This document shows, piece by piece, positions 43,329-51,261 of a DNA stretch of 64,000 bases. Made by a program: the position numbers and the translations under genes. Source of the DNA: Bacillus_BD sp050389805 (GTDB lineage: Bacteria > Bacillota > Bacilli > Bacillales > Cytobacillaceae); the NCBI RefSeq assembly GCF_050389805.1, contig NZ_CP130945.1:3596001-3660000 (forward strand), in the 5' to 3' direction. Under the pieces are notes generated by a model that worked only from the letters and a program-made list of their open reading frames with translations, made no database searches and was not told the origin of the DNA. Numbering within the stretch: position 1 is the stretch's first letter; each line of letters starts with the position of its first letter.

Positions 43329-44312
43329 TTATTTACAGAATATATGTTTCCCAATTTGTTTAATTTGTGGTCTACCCCAAATCCAACCACTTGTTGCTGT
43401 ATCAGGATTAAAATAATATACCGCTTCGCCCGTTGGATCCCAGCCATTAATGGCATCTAATACTGCTTTTTTCGCCGTTTCATTTGGTGTCAGCCAAATT
43501 TGTCCGTCAGCAACAGCTGTGAAGGCTCTTGGCTCAAAGATAACTCCTGAAACTGTATTTGGGAATGTAGCACTTTCAACGCGATTCAAGATAACTGCTG
43601 CAACCGCTACTTGACCAATATATGGTTCACCTCTTGCTTCACCATATACCGCATTAGCCATTAGTTGAATATCATTTTGCGAAAAACCATTTGGAACATT
43701 TGTAGCAGTCGGACCTTTAGGCGCTTGTTGTGGTGCTTGTTGAGTTTGGTTAGCCTGATTCCCTTGTTGTGCTTTCTGCCCTTGTTGATTTCCCTGTTTT
43801 TGCCCCGCTCCTGCCTTTGGCTGTGGTGAGGCTTGTGGCTGCTTTTGTTGTTCCGTAGGTGTTTGTTGTTTTGCTGGTTGTTTTGCTGGTGTTTGTTGTT
43901 TTGCTGGTGTTTGTTTTTTTGGAGCAGACTGCTTATCTAAATCTGTTCCACCGTAATGGGTGAACTTATTCCCCTTATTAATATTTTCTTTTACATGTTG
44001 TTCATTGTATTTTGAAGCCTTAACGAGTTTTTCTTTTGTTTTAGATCCCGCTAAGCCATCTACTTTCATACCAAATTCATACTGAAAATTCCGTAACGCC
44101 CAATACGTCCTCCAACCAAACACCCCGTCAATATTTCCATTATAAAATCCTAGATATTGAAGACGAGATTGAAGTTCAATCACATCTTCACCAACTGCAC
44201 CTTGTTGGATGACTTGATTTGAAAAGGCATCTACTTGATCTCTTTCTGGAATGAAACATAAAGAAATAGAGAAAATGATGATTAGTGCCGAGAAAAAAAT
44301 TTTTCCTTTCAT
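43329..44312 (-). CDS. sleB: Spore cortex-lytic enzyme SleB
   Basis: Lytic transglycosylase that degrades muramic-lactam-containing cortex during germination. A signal peptide (about 1-29) is followed by a peptidoglycan-binding domain (about 35-98), a low-complexity linker (about 128-205) and the Hydrolase_2 catalytic domain with YGEARGEP, whose Glu225 is the likely catalytic residue. The 327 residues exceed the usual 300-305 because of the linker, which is rich in Gln, Pro, Lys and Ala and contains tandem repeats. The operon continues with ypeB. Confidence 0.96.
   Translation of the reverse strand: MKGKIFFSALIIIFSISLCFIPERDQVDAFSNQVIQQGAVGEDVIELQSRLQYLGFYNGNIDGVFGWRTYWALRNFQYEFGMKVDGLAGSKTKEKLVKASKYNEQHVKENINKGNKFTHYGGTDLDKQSAPKKQTPAKQQTPAKQPAKQQTPTEQQKQPQASPQPKAGAGQKQGNQQGQKAQQGNQANQTQQAPQQAPKGPTATNVPNGFSQNDIQLMANAVYGEARGEPYIGQVAVAAVILNRVESATFPNTVSGVIFEPRAFTAVADGQIWLTPNETAKKAVLDAINGWDPTGEAVYYFNPDTATSGWIWGRPQIKQIGKHIFCK
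43858..43908. repeat. Tandem repeat inside the sleB linker
   Basis: A 21-bp unit, GGTGTTTGTTGTTTTGCTGG plus T, occurs twice with a 30-bp offset and partial copies around it. It encodes TPAKQQTPAKQ-type repeats. Confidence 0.85.
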
Positions 44313-44411
44313 GGTTTACTACCCCCAGTTGTAAATCATTTTCACATTAACCGTATTTTTTGTCACAACTGGTTCAATTATGCAAAATAAATTTAATTTA
44401 TAAGTTTGAAA

Positions 44412-44443
44412 CAACAAAAACCCCCCACTCTAAGAGTGTAGGG
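44412..44443 (-). terminator. Intrinsic terminator after prsW
   Basis: On the minus strand CCCTACACTCT pairs with AGAGTGGGGGG and is followed by TTTTTG; it overlaps the 3' end of prsW. Confidence 0.8.
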
Positions 44444-45107
44444 TCTTAATTTCTTCTAAGTGTTGCGCACTTAACGTATGTGCTTTTTTTACTTTGCGTA
44501 AGCCCAACCACCATAGGAAAATCATAAATGGTAGCATGATATAGATCCAAGTGGTTTGCATATAAAGAATATAATCATAAATTCCATGTAATAAAAATGG
44601 AATAAATAAAGAGAGAAAAAGCCATTTCCCTTTAACAGTGGAAGAAAATTTAGCCTTTCCTAAATAATAGCCCATAATCACACCGAACATAGCATGGCTT
44701 GATACAGGCAATAGCGCTCGCCCTATAGCAAATTCCAGCCCGTTTCCAATCAAATACAAAATATTTTCTGTAGTCGCAAATCCAAGAGAAACAGAAGCTC
44801 CATAGACAATTCCATCATACGGCTCATCAAAGTGAAAATGCAGATATGCTATGTAATAAACTAGAAACCATTTAAAAAATTCTTCCAGTAAACTAGTCGA
44901 TAAAAAAGCATCTGCCATATTTGAATTAAAGATATTTTCTGTTTCTAATACATATTGAATAAACATGATTGGAAACACAATTAAAGCACCAAAGAAAAAA
45001 GTTCTAATCACTAAAGCGATCGGTTCTACTCCAAATTGATCTTTTAGATAAAAATAACATAGCAACGCCAAACCAGGTGCTATTCCGGCTGACAGAATTC
45101 CCAGCAT
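44430..45107 (-). CDS. prsW: Membrane protease PrsW
   Basis: Multipass membrane protease which in B. subtilis makes the first cut in anti-sigma RsiW, activating SigW. EEFFKW at residues 75-80 has the catalytic-type Glu pair, with further conserved SLGFATTENILYL, SSHAMFG and HGIYDYILY. I use the ATG 6 nt after GAGGA (225 residues); a TTG six codons upstream has no ribosome site. The rsiW gene is not in this window. Lies upstream of sleB. Confidence 0.94.
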   Translation of the reverse strand: MLGILSAGIAPGLALLCYFYLKDQFGVEPIALVIRTFFFGALIVFPIMFIQYVLETENIFNSNMADAFLSTSLLEEFFKWFLVYYIAYLHFHFDEPYDGIVYGASVSLGFATTENILYLIGNGLEFAIGRALLPVSSHAMFGVIMGYYLGKAKFSSTVKGKWLFLSLFIPFLLHGIYDYILYMQTTWIYIMLPFMIFLWWLGLRKVKKAHTLSAQHLEEIKTLHS

Positions 45108-45203
45108 TCGCCGTCCTCTTTTCAAACAATTTACTTTAATCCTACCATGTTATGTATGTAATGAAAATGGATAATTTTTCTATTTCGTTACTGTTGATCC
45201 TTG

Positions 45204-46166
45204 TCAAAAATCAGTTTGTTTTACTTCATGACTAGATGCTAATAATACTGCCAATTTGATTCTTGCTTTTTTGCTATCATAGTCTTCACCTAAAAGCACA
45301 CCATTTTGTTGCAGATCAAAGGTGCTGCCATAATAACCATAAGATGGATAGACCTTTCCTTCTTCTGCACTTGTCGTGACCACCAAAACAATCTCTTTTT
45401 CTATGGCTTTTTTGATCGAATCCATCATATAAGGGGAAACTTGTCCCCGACCTACACCTTCTAATACAATGCCTTTTGCTCCAGCGCTAACAGCAGCATC
45501 AATAAAAACCCCATCTGCACTACTATAACACTTCACAATATCTACACGTGGAATTTGGTTTTTAATATTGTAGAAATCCTTAGAAACGGGCTTTTGATAA
45601 ATACTAACATGATCATTATCAATGATACCTAAATAACCATATCCAAAGGATTCGAATCCTTGTACATTAGAAGCATGTACTTTTTTTACGTACTTCGCCG
45701 AATAAATTCTTTCATTAAATACCACCACAACACCTATATCATTTACGATGTTATTTACCGCTACATAGATTGAGTTACGCATATTTGAGTAGACATCCGT
45801 TCCTACGTCTTGCGGGGAACGTTGTGAACCAGTAACAACAATCGGTCTTTTGTCATTGATCGTTAAATCTAAAAAATAAGCTGTTTCTTCTAATGTATCG
45901 GTTCCATGTGTTAACACAATACCACAGATGGAAGGATCTTTTAATTGCGTTAGAATCGCTTCACGTATTTCAAGCATAGAATCAAAATCAATATGCATAC
46001 TTGGCTTTTGCATCACATCTACAACTTTTACTTCTATATCATCAGGTAATTGACATAAATCCGCCAATTCACTTCCTGTCAAGGCCCCTGAATTTAACAA
46101 TCCTTTTGAAATTTCTTTACTTGCGATGGTTCCGCCCGTCGTAATAAGAGCAACTTTTTTTCTCAA
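45204..46166 (-). CDS. Type I L-asparaginase
   Basis: Hydrolyses asparagine to aspartate and ammonia. The 320-residue protein has both catalytic-threonine motifs: TTGGTIAS at 9-16 and LTHGTDTLEET (about 84-95). No signal peptide is visible, so it is a cytoplasmic type I-like enzyme (AnsA class). It begins with TTG 6 nt after AAGGGTGG and overlaps the ypdA stop by 4 bp, making one operon. B. subtilis has its asparaginase genes elsewhere, so this linkage differs. Confidence 0.93.
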   Translation of the reverse strand: MRKKVALITTGGTIASKEISKGLLNSGALTGSELADLCQLPDDIEVKVVDVMQKPSMHIDFDSMLEIREAILTQLKDPSICGIVLTHGTDTLEETAYFLDLTINDKRPIVVTGSQRSPQDVGTDVYSNMRNSIYVAVNNIVNDIGVVVVFNERIYSAKYVKKVHASNVQGFESFGYGYLGIIDNDHVSIYQKPVSKDFYNIKNQIPRVDIVKCYSSADGVFIDAAVSAGAKGIVLEGVGRGQVSPYMMDSIKKAIEKEIVLVVTTSAEEGKVYPSYGYYGSTFDLQQNGVLLGEDYDSKKARIKLAVLLASSHEVKQTDF

Positions 46167-47143
46167 ATTGTTCCACCCTTTAATTTCTTATTAGAGATTG
46201 ATGTTGCAATTTTTCCGCCATGAAATCGTCCATTTTCAATAAATATCTCATTTGCCTCATTACCAGCTGCTAATACGCCTGCAATATAGATTCCTTCCAC
46301 ATTTGTTTCCATTGTTTCCTCATCATAAACAGGTCTACCTGTTAATTCATCAATATTTATACCTATTTTTTCCAAAAATCCTTTATCAGGATGGTATCCA
46401 GTCATCGCAAAAACAAAATCATTATCAATTTTAAATTCTTCTCCTTCTTTCACATAAACAACAGAGTCTTCCGTGATTTCCTTAACGACAGCTCCCCATT
46501 CCATCTTAATGCGCTCATTACGAACATGCCCTTCAAATTCAGGCAAGATCCATGGTTTTATTTTTGGAGAGTACTCATAGCCGCGATATAAGACGGTTAC
46601 ACGAGCTCCTGCTTTAACCAATTCCAATGTTGTATCTACACCAGAATTCTTTAAGCCGACTACGACTACATCTTTATCGAAATAAGGATGTGCCTCTTTA
46701 AAGTAATGAAAGACTTTTGGTAAGTCTTCTCCTGGAACATCCATTAAATTTGGTTGATCATAATAACCGGTAGCTAGGACAATATCGCCCGCTATATATT
46801 CTTCTTTATCTGTTTTAATCAAAAACTGGGATCCTTCTTTTTGAACTCCAAGAACCTTTTCAAATGCATTTACGCGTATATTTTTTCTGACGACTACTTC
46901 TCGGTAATATGCGAGTGCTTGACTACGATTGGCTTTTCGTGTTTCTGTTATAAATGCAACATCGCCAATTTCAAGCTTATCACTTGAACTAAAAAAAGTT
47001 TGATGTGTTGGATAATGATAGATAGCATTTACTATATTTCCCTTTTCAATGACAAGTGGATTAATTCCAACCTCTTGTAATGCAATTGCAGCTGCAAGTC
47101 CGCATGGACCACCGCCGACAATAATGACTTCTTCTTGTTTCAT
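46163..47143 (-). CDS. ypdA: Bacillithiol-disulfide reductase YpdA (Bdr)
   Basis: Flavin-dependent, NADPH-using reductase of oxidised bacillithiol. The dinucleotide-binding motif VGGGPCGLAAA has Cys14, the conserved cysteine of YpdA proteins, in place; a second Rossmann motif is VVVGLKNSGVD. 326 residues is typical. Upstream lies a 319-bp gap with a family B repeat, downstream an overlapping asparaginase gene. It and bshA are the only bacillithiol genes in this window. Confidence 0.94.
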   Translation of the reverse strand: MKQEEVIIVGGGPCGLAAAIALQEVGINPLVIEKGNIVNAIYHYPTHQTFFSSSDKLEIGDVAFITETRKANRSQALAYYREVVVRKNIRVNAFEKVLGVQKEGSQFLIKTDKEEYIAGDIVLATGYYDQPNLMDVPGEDLPKVFHYFKEAHPYFDKDVVVVGLKNSGVDTTLELVKAGARVTVLYRGYEYSPKIKPWILPEFEGHVRNERIKMEWGAVVKEITEDSVVYVKEGEEFKIDNDFVFAMTGYHPDKGFLEKIGINIDELTGRPVYDEETMETNVEGIYIAGVLAAGNEANEIFIENGRFHGGKIATSISNKKLKGGTI

Positions 47144-47276
47144 ATGTATTTCCCCCTGATTAATAATACTTTTTATAAACTTTGTTGTTGATTCGACATA
47201 TCTTAATTTTTAAATAAAAAGATAGACGTGTTTAGTGTTCATGTTCATTTTGGAACTACAGCTGATTGTATTGGAT

Positions 47277-47385
47277 GTCACAAGACAGAAGAAGCAAAAC
47301 AGGCATGACACCGTATACACGAAATGTCTTGGTGACTCAGGCATAGCTGAGCGGAAAGCTAAGTGCCTGAAACAGAAATCAACAA
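47277..47385 (-). repeat. Family B intergenic repeat, copy 3
   Basis: In the 319-bp gap between ypbH and ypdA. On the minus strand it reads GTTGATTTCTGTTTCAGGCA then CTTAGCTTTCCGCTCAGCTA, ACATTTCGTG and ACGGTGTCATGCC. It aligns with copies 1 and 4, which are on the other strand. gudB, present here in B. subtilis, is absent; the rest of the gap holds only the ypbH terminator. Confidence 0.62.
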
Positions 47386-47398
47386 ACCAGTTAACACA

Positions 47399-47435
47399 GC
47401 AAAAAACTCCTATCCTTTTATGATAGAAGTTTTTG
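47399..47435 (-). terminator. Intrinsic terminator after ypbH
   Basis: On the minus strand AAAAACTTCTATC pairs with GATAGGAGTTTTT (one mismatch), followed by TTTTTTG. Confidence 0.82.
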
Positions 47436-47462
47436 AATAAAGTTTCAATATAGGTGATGGGA

Positions 47463-48038
47463 TTACCAAAAATAAGTCATCAATTCACTTACGGCTTTAT
47501 CCTTTGTGACTGTGGTTCCATATTCTTCTAAAACATGGATACTGATAAAGGATGGATTACCATACTCAGCCATGATTGCCGCAATTTGATTTTGGATATC
47601 ATGACAGACATTATCAATCAAAAAATAATAAGCATGATTCATGGCGTAAATCGTTCCTCCCGAAAAACCAATAGAAGCAAGTCGTTTCGAGAGTTGAATA
47701 ACATCTTCAAAATCCTCAATTTCAAATAAAATCTCCACATTTCCTTCCACTGTGATCGACATATCAATAAATTGATCATTAAACAGATCGTCTTCTTGTT
47801 CTTCCATCGTAACAATCATAACCATTCCTTGTGCTTGCATGGAGAAAATCTCCACTGCCACCGAGCCATTTATGTCTACTTTAAACGTTTCACTCGCTTC
47901 TTCAAGCATATCATGAAAAAGTTGATGCCACTTTAATGAATCTTTCTCGATATCCTCTTTCGTCAACCCTCTGTCAAACAAATCATCCAGAGTAAGGAAT
48001 ATTTTAATTTTATTATAATTCAATCGTTCTAAGCGCAT
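47463..48038 (-). CDS. mecB: Adaptor protein MecA 2 (YpbH)
   Basis: Paralogue of the ClpC adaptor MecA. N-terminal substrate-binding domain (about 1-75, starting MRLERLNYNKIKIFL), an acidic linker, and a C-terminal ClpC-binding domain. At 191 residues it is slightly shorter than MecA (218). I choose the ATG 7 nt after GGGGG, dropping eight upstream codons. In B. subtilis YpbH contributes modestly to competence and sporulation control. Stands alone before a terminator. Confidence 0.9.
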   Translation of the reverse strand: MRLERLNYNKIKIFLTLDDLFDRGLTKEDIEKDSLKWHQLFHDMLEEASETFKVDINGSVAVEIFSMQAQGMVMIVTMEEQEDDLFNDQFIDMSITVEGNVEILFEIEDFEDVIQLSKRLASIGFSGGTIYAMNHAYYFLIDNVCHDIQNQIAAIMAEYGNPSFISIHVLEEYGTTVTKDKAVSELMTYFW

Positions 48039-48135
48039 AATGATGCCCCCTACTGTGAACAAACTCTTTATTTAGTTTATGAAAAAAAGCTAGATTGGTG
48101 AATCATAAAAACCCTAGTATATGTAACAAAAACGA

Positions 48136-48918
48136 TCATCTAGAGCGGTGCTTGATCGAAATATAGTGAATTTCAGACTTTGCACCTAATCGAAGTGGGA
48201 CCCCTGTAGTACCATATCCATTACTTATTAAGATGGTTAATTCTTTCTCTCGCTTTATCCGACCTTTTTCATATGGACCAAAACCAAAGAATCGGATTTG
48301 TCCTCCATGTGTATGCCCTGACAGCAATAAATTAATTCCATACTGAGGTTCGATTTTCCTGCTGATTTCTGGATTATGGCAAACTAATATTTTAAAACTA
48401 TTGGGTTCGATTCCTTCCATTGCTGTTTCAAGATGATCCCTTTCTAAACTTAATTCATCCAATCCAATTACGTAAAGCGGGTCTCCGGCATCTGATTGAA
48501 AAAGAATCGATCGATTCGCTAATACTTTTACGTCAAGATTATGGAGCATGGCATCTAATACTTGTGCGTCCATTTCGTAGTCATTATTTCCCCACACAAA
48601 CAACACAGGCCCTAACGTTTTTAATTTAAGAATATTCTCCTCCACTCTATCTAGCGGTACTCCTTTTTCAAGTAGATCGCCGCCAATGATGACGACATCA
48701 ACCTTTCCCTTCACCTCTTCAATAATCGAATCAGAGATCCTTCGACGATGGATATCTGAAATAAAGAATAGATGGATCGTTCCAAAACTTGGTGAAAAGG
48801 ATGGAAATTCAAGTGTATGGTAGACGACCCGATCTTCAAATGCCAACTTATACATATAGAAAAGCAAACCAATAGCAGACACAATACAAACTGTAAAAAA
48901 TATGATCATTATTTCCAT
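48136..48918 (-). CDS. ypbG: Membrane-anchored metallophosphoesterase YpbG
   Basis: A calcineurin-like phosphoesterase of 260 residues with an N-terminal membrane helix (about 2-24). The metal-site motifs are present in order: SDIHRRR, GGDLLE, WGNND, CHNPE and GHTHGGQ. The first motif lacks the second His of DxH seen in many relatives (DIHRR retains DxH). The substrate is unknown. It follows ypbF, with family C repeats between. Confidence 0.9.
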   Translation of the reverse strand: MEIMIIFFTVCIVSAIGLLFYMYKLAFEDRVVYHTLEFPSFSPSFGTIHLFFISDIHRRRISDSIIEEVKGKVDVVIIGGDLLEKGVPLDRVEENILKLKTLGPVLFVWGNNDYEMDAQVLDAMLHNLDVKVLANRSILFQSDAGDPLYVIGLDELSLERDHLETAMEGIEPNSFKILVCHNPEISRKIEPQYGINLLLSGHTHGGQIRFFGFGPYEKGRIKREKELTILISNGYGTTGVPLRLGAKSEIHYISIKHRSR

Positions 48919-48938
48919 TCTTATTCCTCCAACGATTA

Positions 48939-49050
48939 AGTGAAACTTCTATCGGTGTTTTTTTATCACTGATGGTTAGTTTAGACCAACAGGAAGCATG
49001 CGACTGGTTACACAGACACTGCTGTAGGCGTTTTAAGTATCCTGAATGAT
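48939..49050 (+). repeat. Family C intergenic repeat, copy 4
   Basis: Between ypbG and ypbF. It reads AAGTGAAACTTCTATCGGTG, then ACTGATGGTTAGTTTAGACC, GACTGGTTACACAGAC and a diverged TGCTGTAGGCGTTTTAAGT. It aligns with copies 1-3 and ends near the inverted repeat at 49.1 kb. Confidence 0.55.
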
Positions 49051-49106
49051 TCTTGCTGTTAATCTTGAGGTAGGGGTCTATTACTTGTTATGTCGTGATA
49101 ATAAAG

Positions 49107-49156
49107 CGAAACTTCCATCAGTAGGGGATATTCTTTTCCCTCTGATGGAAGTTTCG
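49107..49156. repeat. 15-bp perfect inverted repeat built from the family C start element
   Basis: CGAAACTTCCATCAG and CTGATGGAAGTTTCG are separated by a 20-nt loop with partial GGGG/CCC pairing. It lies 43 bp beyond the ypbF stop. A T-rich tail (CTTTATTATC) follows on the minus strand, so it could terminate ypbF or be a repeat in inverted form. Confidence 0.7.
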
Positions 49157-49198
49157 TTTCATTATACCATGTGAGAACAAATAAGAGTAAGGGAGCTA

Positions 49199-49657
49199 TT
49201 ATTTGTTTTCATGATATAAATTGATATCATAGTTTTTTTTCATCATTTCAAAAACAATATGGCGATTTTTCCACTCATCCTCTTTACTCCATAAATCTTT
49301 ACTTTTATCAATGATTTCACATCGTAATAAATGAAATTCCTTTTCTGCTTTATCCCGTTTTTGCCGATACACATTCATTAATCCAAATAAACCTATGACC
49401 ACCATTAGCATATACAGATGTTTAGAATCCTGAATATATACTGAAAAAACCGTTGCAAATGAATAGGAATAAGGTTGAAAGATATTATAGTATAAATATA
49501 GAAAATATCCAAAGGAAACCAAAATCGCACTCCACATGATGATTAAATGCCAAAAGGTTAATTTGTCAAATTTTCGTTTTCTCTCTACAACCTTTTGTAA
49601 CATCTTCCTTGTAGCTTGGTCGGTTTTTTCATCAAGCATCATAATCGGAGACTCCAT
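49199..49657 (-). CDS. ypbF: DUF2663 family protein YpbF
   Basis: A 152-residue protein with two central membrane helices (about 35-57 and 75-95) and charged cytoplasmic ends. By position between ypbE and ypbG it is YpbF. I use the ATG 6 nt after GGGAGGG, two codons inside the first ATG. Function unknown. A family A repeat lies between it and ypbE. Confidence 0.83.
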   Translation of the reverse strand: MESPIMMLDEKTDQATRKMLQKVVERKRKFDKLTFWHLIIMWSAILVSFGYFLYLYYNIFQPYSYSFATVFSVYIQDSKHLYMLMVVIGLFGLMNVYRQKRDKAEKEFHLLRCEIIDKSKDLWSKEDEWKNRHIVFEMMKKNYDINLYHENK

Positions 49658-49716
49658 TCGCATCCCTCCCTTACCTCCAATTTATGAACTTGTCCTCAAA
49701 AGTATGACGAAAAAGA

Positions 49717-49860
49717 AAGCGCAAGCGTCTTGCTTAATTCCGTATGGACTGCCTTGCACAGGACGCACTGACATCGACGTTCGCCATAGTATGTTACAAT
49801 TTTTAGTCGATAGAGCGAATCGATGTTGACATAATCGTAAAGTCCACTAGGAGCTAGAAA
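49717..49860 (+). repeat. Family A intergenic repeat, copy 3
   Basis: Fills the gap between ypbF and ypbE, next to the ypbE terminator. It begins GCGCAAGCGTCTTGC and ends AGTCCACTAGGAGCTAGAAA, with the same inner blocks as copy 1. The middle is about 60 bp shorter than in copy 1. Confidence 0.7.
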
Positions 49861-49867
49861 CCAATCT

Positions 49868-49896
49868 AATAAAAAAACTCAGCAATTCGCCGAGTT
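49868..49896 (-). terminator. Intrinsic terminator after ypbE
   Basis: On the minus strand AAACTCGGC pairs with TGCTGAGTTT around GAAT and is followed by TTTTATTAG. It overlaps the ypbE stop. Confidence 0.85.
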
Positions 49897-50537
49897 TACT
49901 TTGTTAATGGGATAATTAATACCTGACCTGAAATGATTCTATTGTCCATTAATTGATTTGCCCTTTTAATTGTTTCAATCCCAGCTTTAGAATGATAGTA
50001 TTTCAGCGAAATTCGATAGATGGTTTCACCCGGTTTGACTTTATGATGAATAATATCATTCGTTTCAGACTTTGTTTCATTCACAATCGAATCAATTGTA
50101 ATAGAAGAACGATCAGAGTCATTGGATTGACTTTGACCCTCCTCTATTTCAATCTCTGAAGTATCATCTTGATTTCCTCTATTCGGGTCCTGTTCTTCCT
50201 GTCTTATATCTTCTTGGGGTTCGGATGATTCAATATCAATCACTTCAAAACCACTTGAGGTTTCTCCAAATGTTTCTTTAACGTTACCAACAGGCTCTTT
50301 CAAAAGAGAGGAATAAATACTAAAAATCGTAATAGGTAATAAAATAAAAAATAAAACGAGTAATCGAATGATTGGATATTTAAGTTTCCACTTATTTTTT
50401 TTCCTATTTTTTTGGTGCACACGACTTCTAGGGGGTAATTCTTCTCTTTCAACAATTTGCCCCTTTTCAAAGCTGCTTTTATCTAATTTTTGTCTAAGCC
50501 TTTCTGCTTGATCTCTGTAAGGGCGTTCTTTATTCAT
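49896..50537 (-). CDS. ypbE: LysM-domain membrane protein YpbE
   Basis: A 213-residue protein with a basic cytoplasmic N terminus (about 1-50), one membrane helix (about 52-72), an acidic Ser/Glu/Gln-rich stalk (about 90-160), and a C-terminal LysM domain (HHKVKPGETIYRISLKYY onward) that should bind peptidoglycan. Type II orientation is likely. Directly follows ypbD. In B. subtilis ypbE is reported as a non-essential gene of unknown role. Confidence 0.88.
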   Translation of the reverse strand: MNKERPYRDQAERLRQKLDKSSFEKGQIVEREELPPRSRVHQKNRKKNKWKLKYPIIRLLVLFFILLPITIFSIYSSLLKEPVGNVKETFGETSSGFEVIDIESSEPQEDIRQEEQDPNRGNQDDTSEIEIEEGQSQSNDSDRSSITIDSIVNETKSETNDIIHHKVKPGETIYRISLKYYHSKAGIETIKRANQLMDNRIISGQVLIIPLTK

Positions 50538-51137
50538 TTATAATCCCTTCTTTTGTTCTTTTTTTGGAAAATTAAATGTAATGGCACAGCCAAGTAGAAA
50601 ATCAATTAAAAAGTGCATAAAAATCGTCACGAGGAGATTTTCGGTCTGCCCATAAATAAAGCCAATTAGAAAGCTAAGTCCTATTACATTTAAAAATAAA
50701 TACCAATTAAATAGATAGCGAAAGTGGACTACCGCAAAGATCATGCTCGAAATCACCAGTCCAACATGGGTTTGGATAACTCCTCGGAATAAGATTTCCT
50801 CCGCTATCGATACAAGCGCTGCAATCCATGCAATTTGAAAAATAGAACGACCTTGAAAAATTCGTTCATTCAAACCGCCATCATCATAATAATTTGGCGG
50901 AAGAACCTTCATTAAAGTTAGATCAAATAGAAATACAGTCACTCCTGCAATGCCACCCCATAACAGGATTTGTTTAAAATCCCATACAAACAGTTCAACA
51001 AAATCATCAAAATCGTTAAATAAAAAAATTCCAAGAATGATAGAGATGATGACAATTAATAACTGGGTTAGATATAAGGAGTGAAGTAATTCCTTGTCAG
51101 ATATTGTTTTTAATAATTCACGATCATTTTTTCTCAT
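50538..51137 (-). CDS. ypbD: CPBP-family intramembrane metalloprotease YpbD
   Basis: An Abi/CPBP family membrane protein of about 199 residues with five to six helices. The motif EEILFRG supplies the Glu-Glu pair and Arg; later conserved histidines are in FAVVHFRYLFN and FMHFLIDFL. The substrate is unknown. The start is uncertain: I take an ATG with a weak upstream site; a TTG 15 codons earlier is possible. It follows recQ by about 120 bp and abuts ypbE. Confidence 0.87.
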   Translation of the reverse strand: MRKNDRELLKTISDKELLHSLYLTQLLIVIISIILGIFLFNDFDDFVELFVWDFKQILLWGGIAGVTVFLFDLTLMKVLPPNYYDDGGLNERIFQGRSIFQIAWIAALVSIAEEILFRGVIQTHVGLVISSMIFAVVHFRYLFNWYLFLNVIGLSFLIGFIYGQTENLLVTIFMHFLIDFLLGCAITFNFPKKEQKKGL

Positions 51138-51261
51138 TTTTACACTCACTAATTTATTCTTTAATGCGAAGTGAAGAATCAACTATTTTCATAGCGCTAG
51201 AGTTTCTTCTCGGCTTGTTCCGAATGAATAATCCATTTTTCTAAGGATTAAGAACACTCTA

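Noticed and set aside
47235..47423. Plus-strand ORF between ypdA and ypbH
   Set aside because: Lies across the family B repeat and a terminator arm; no ribosome site.
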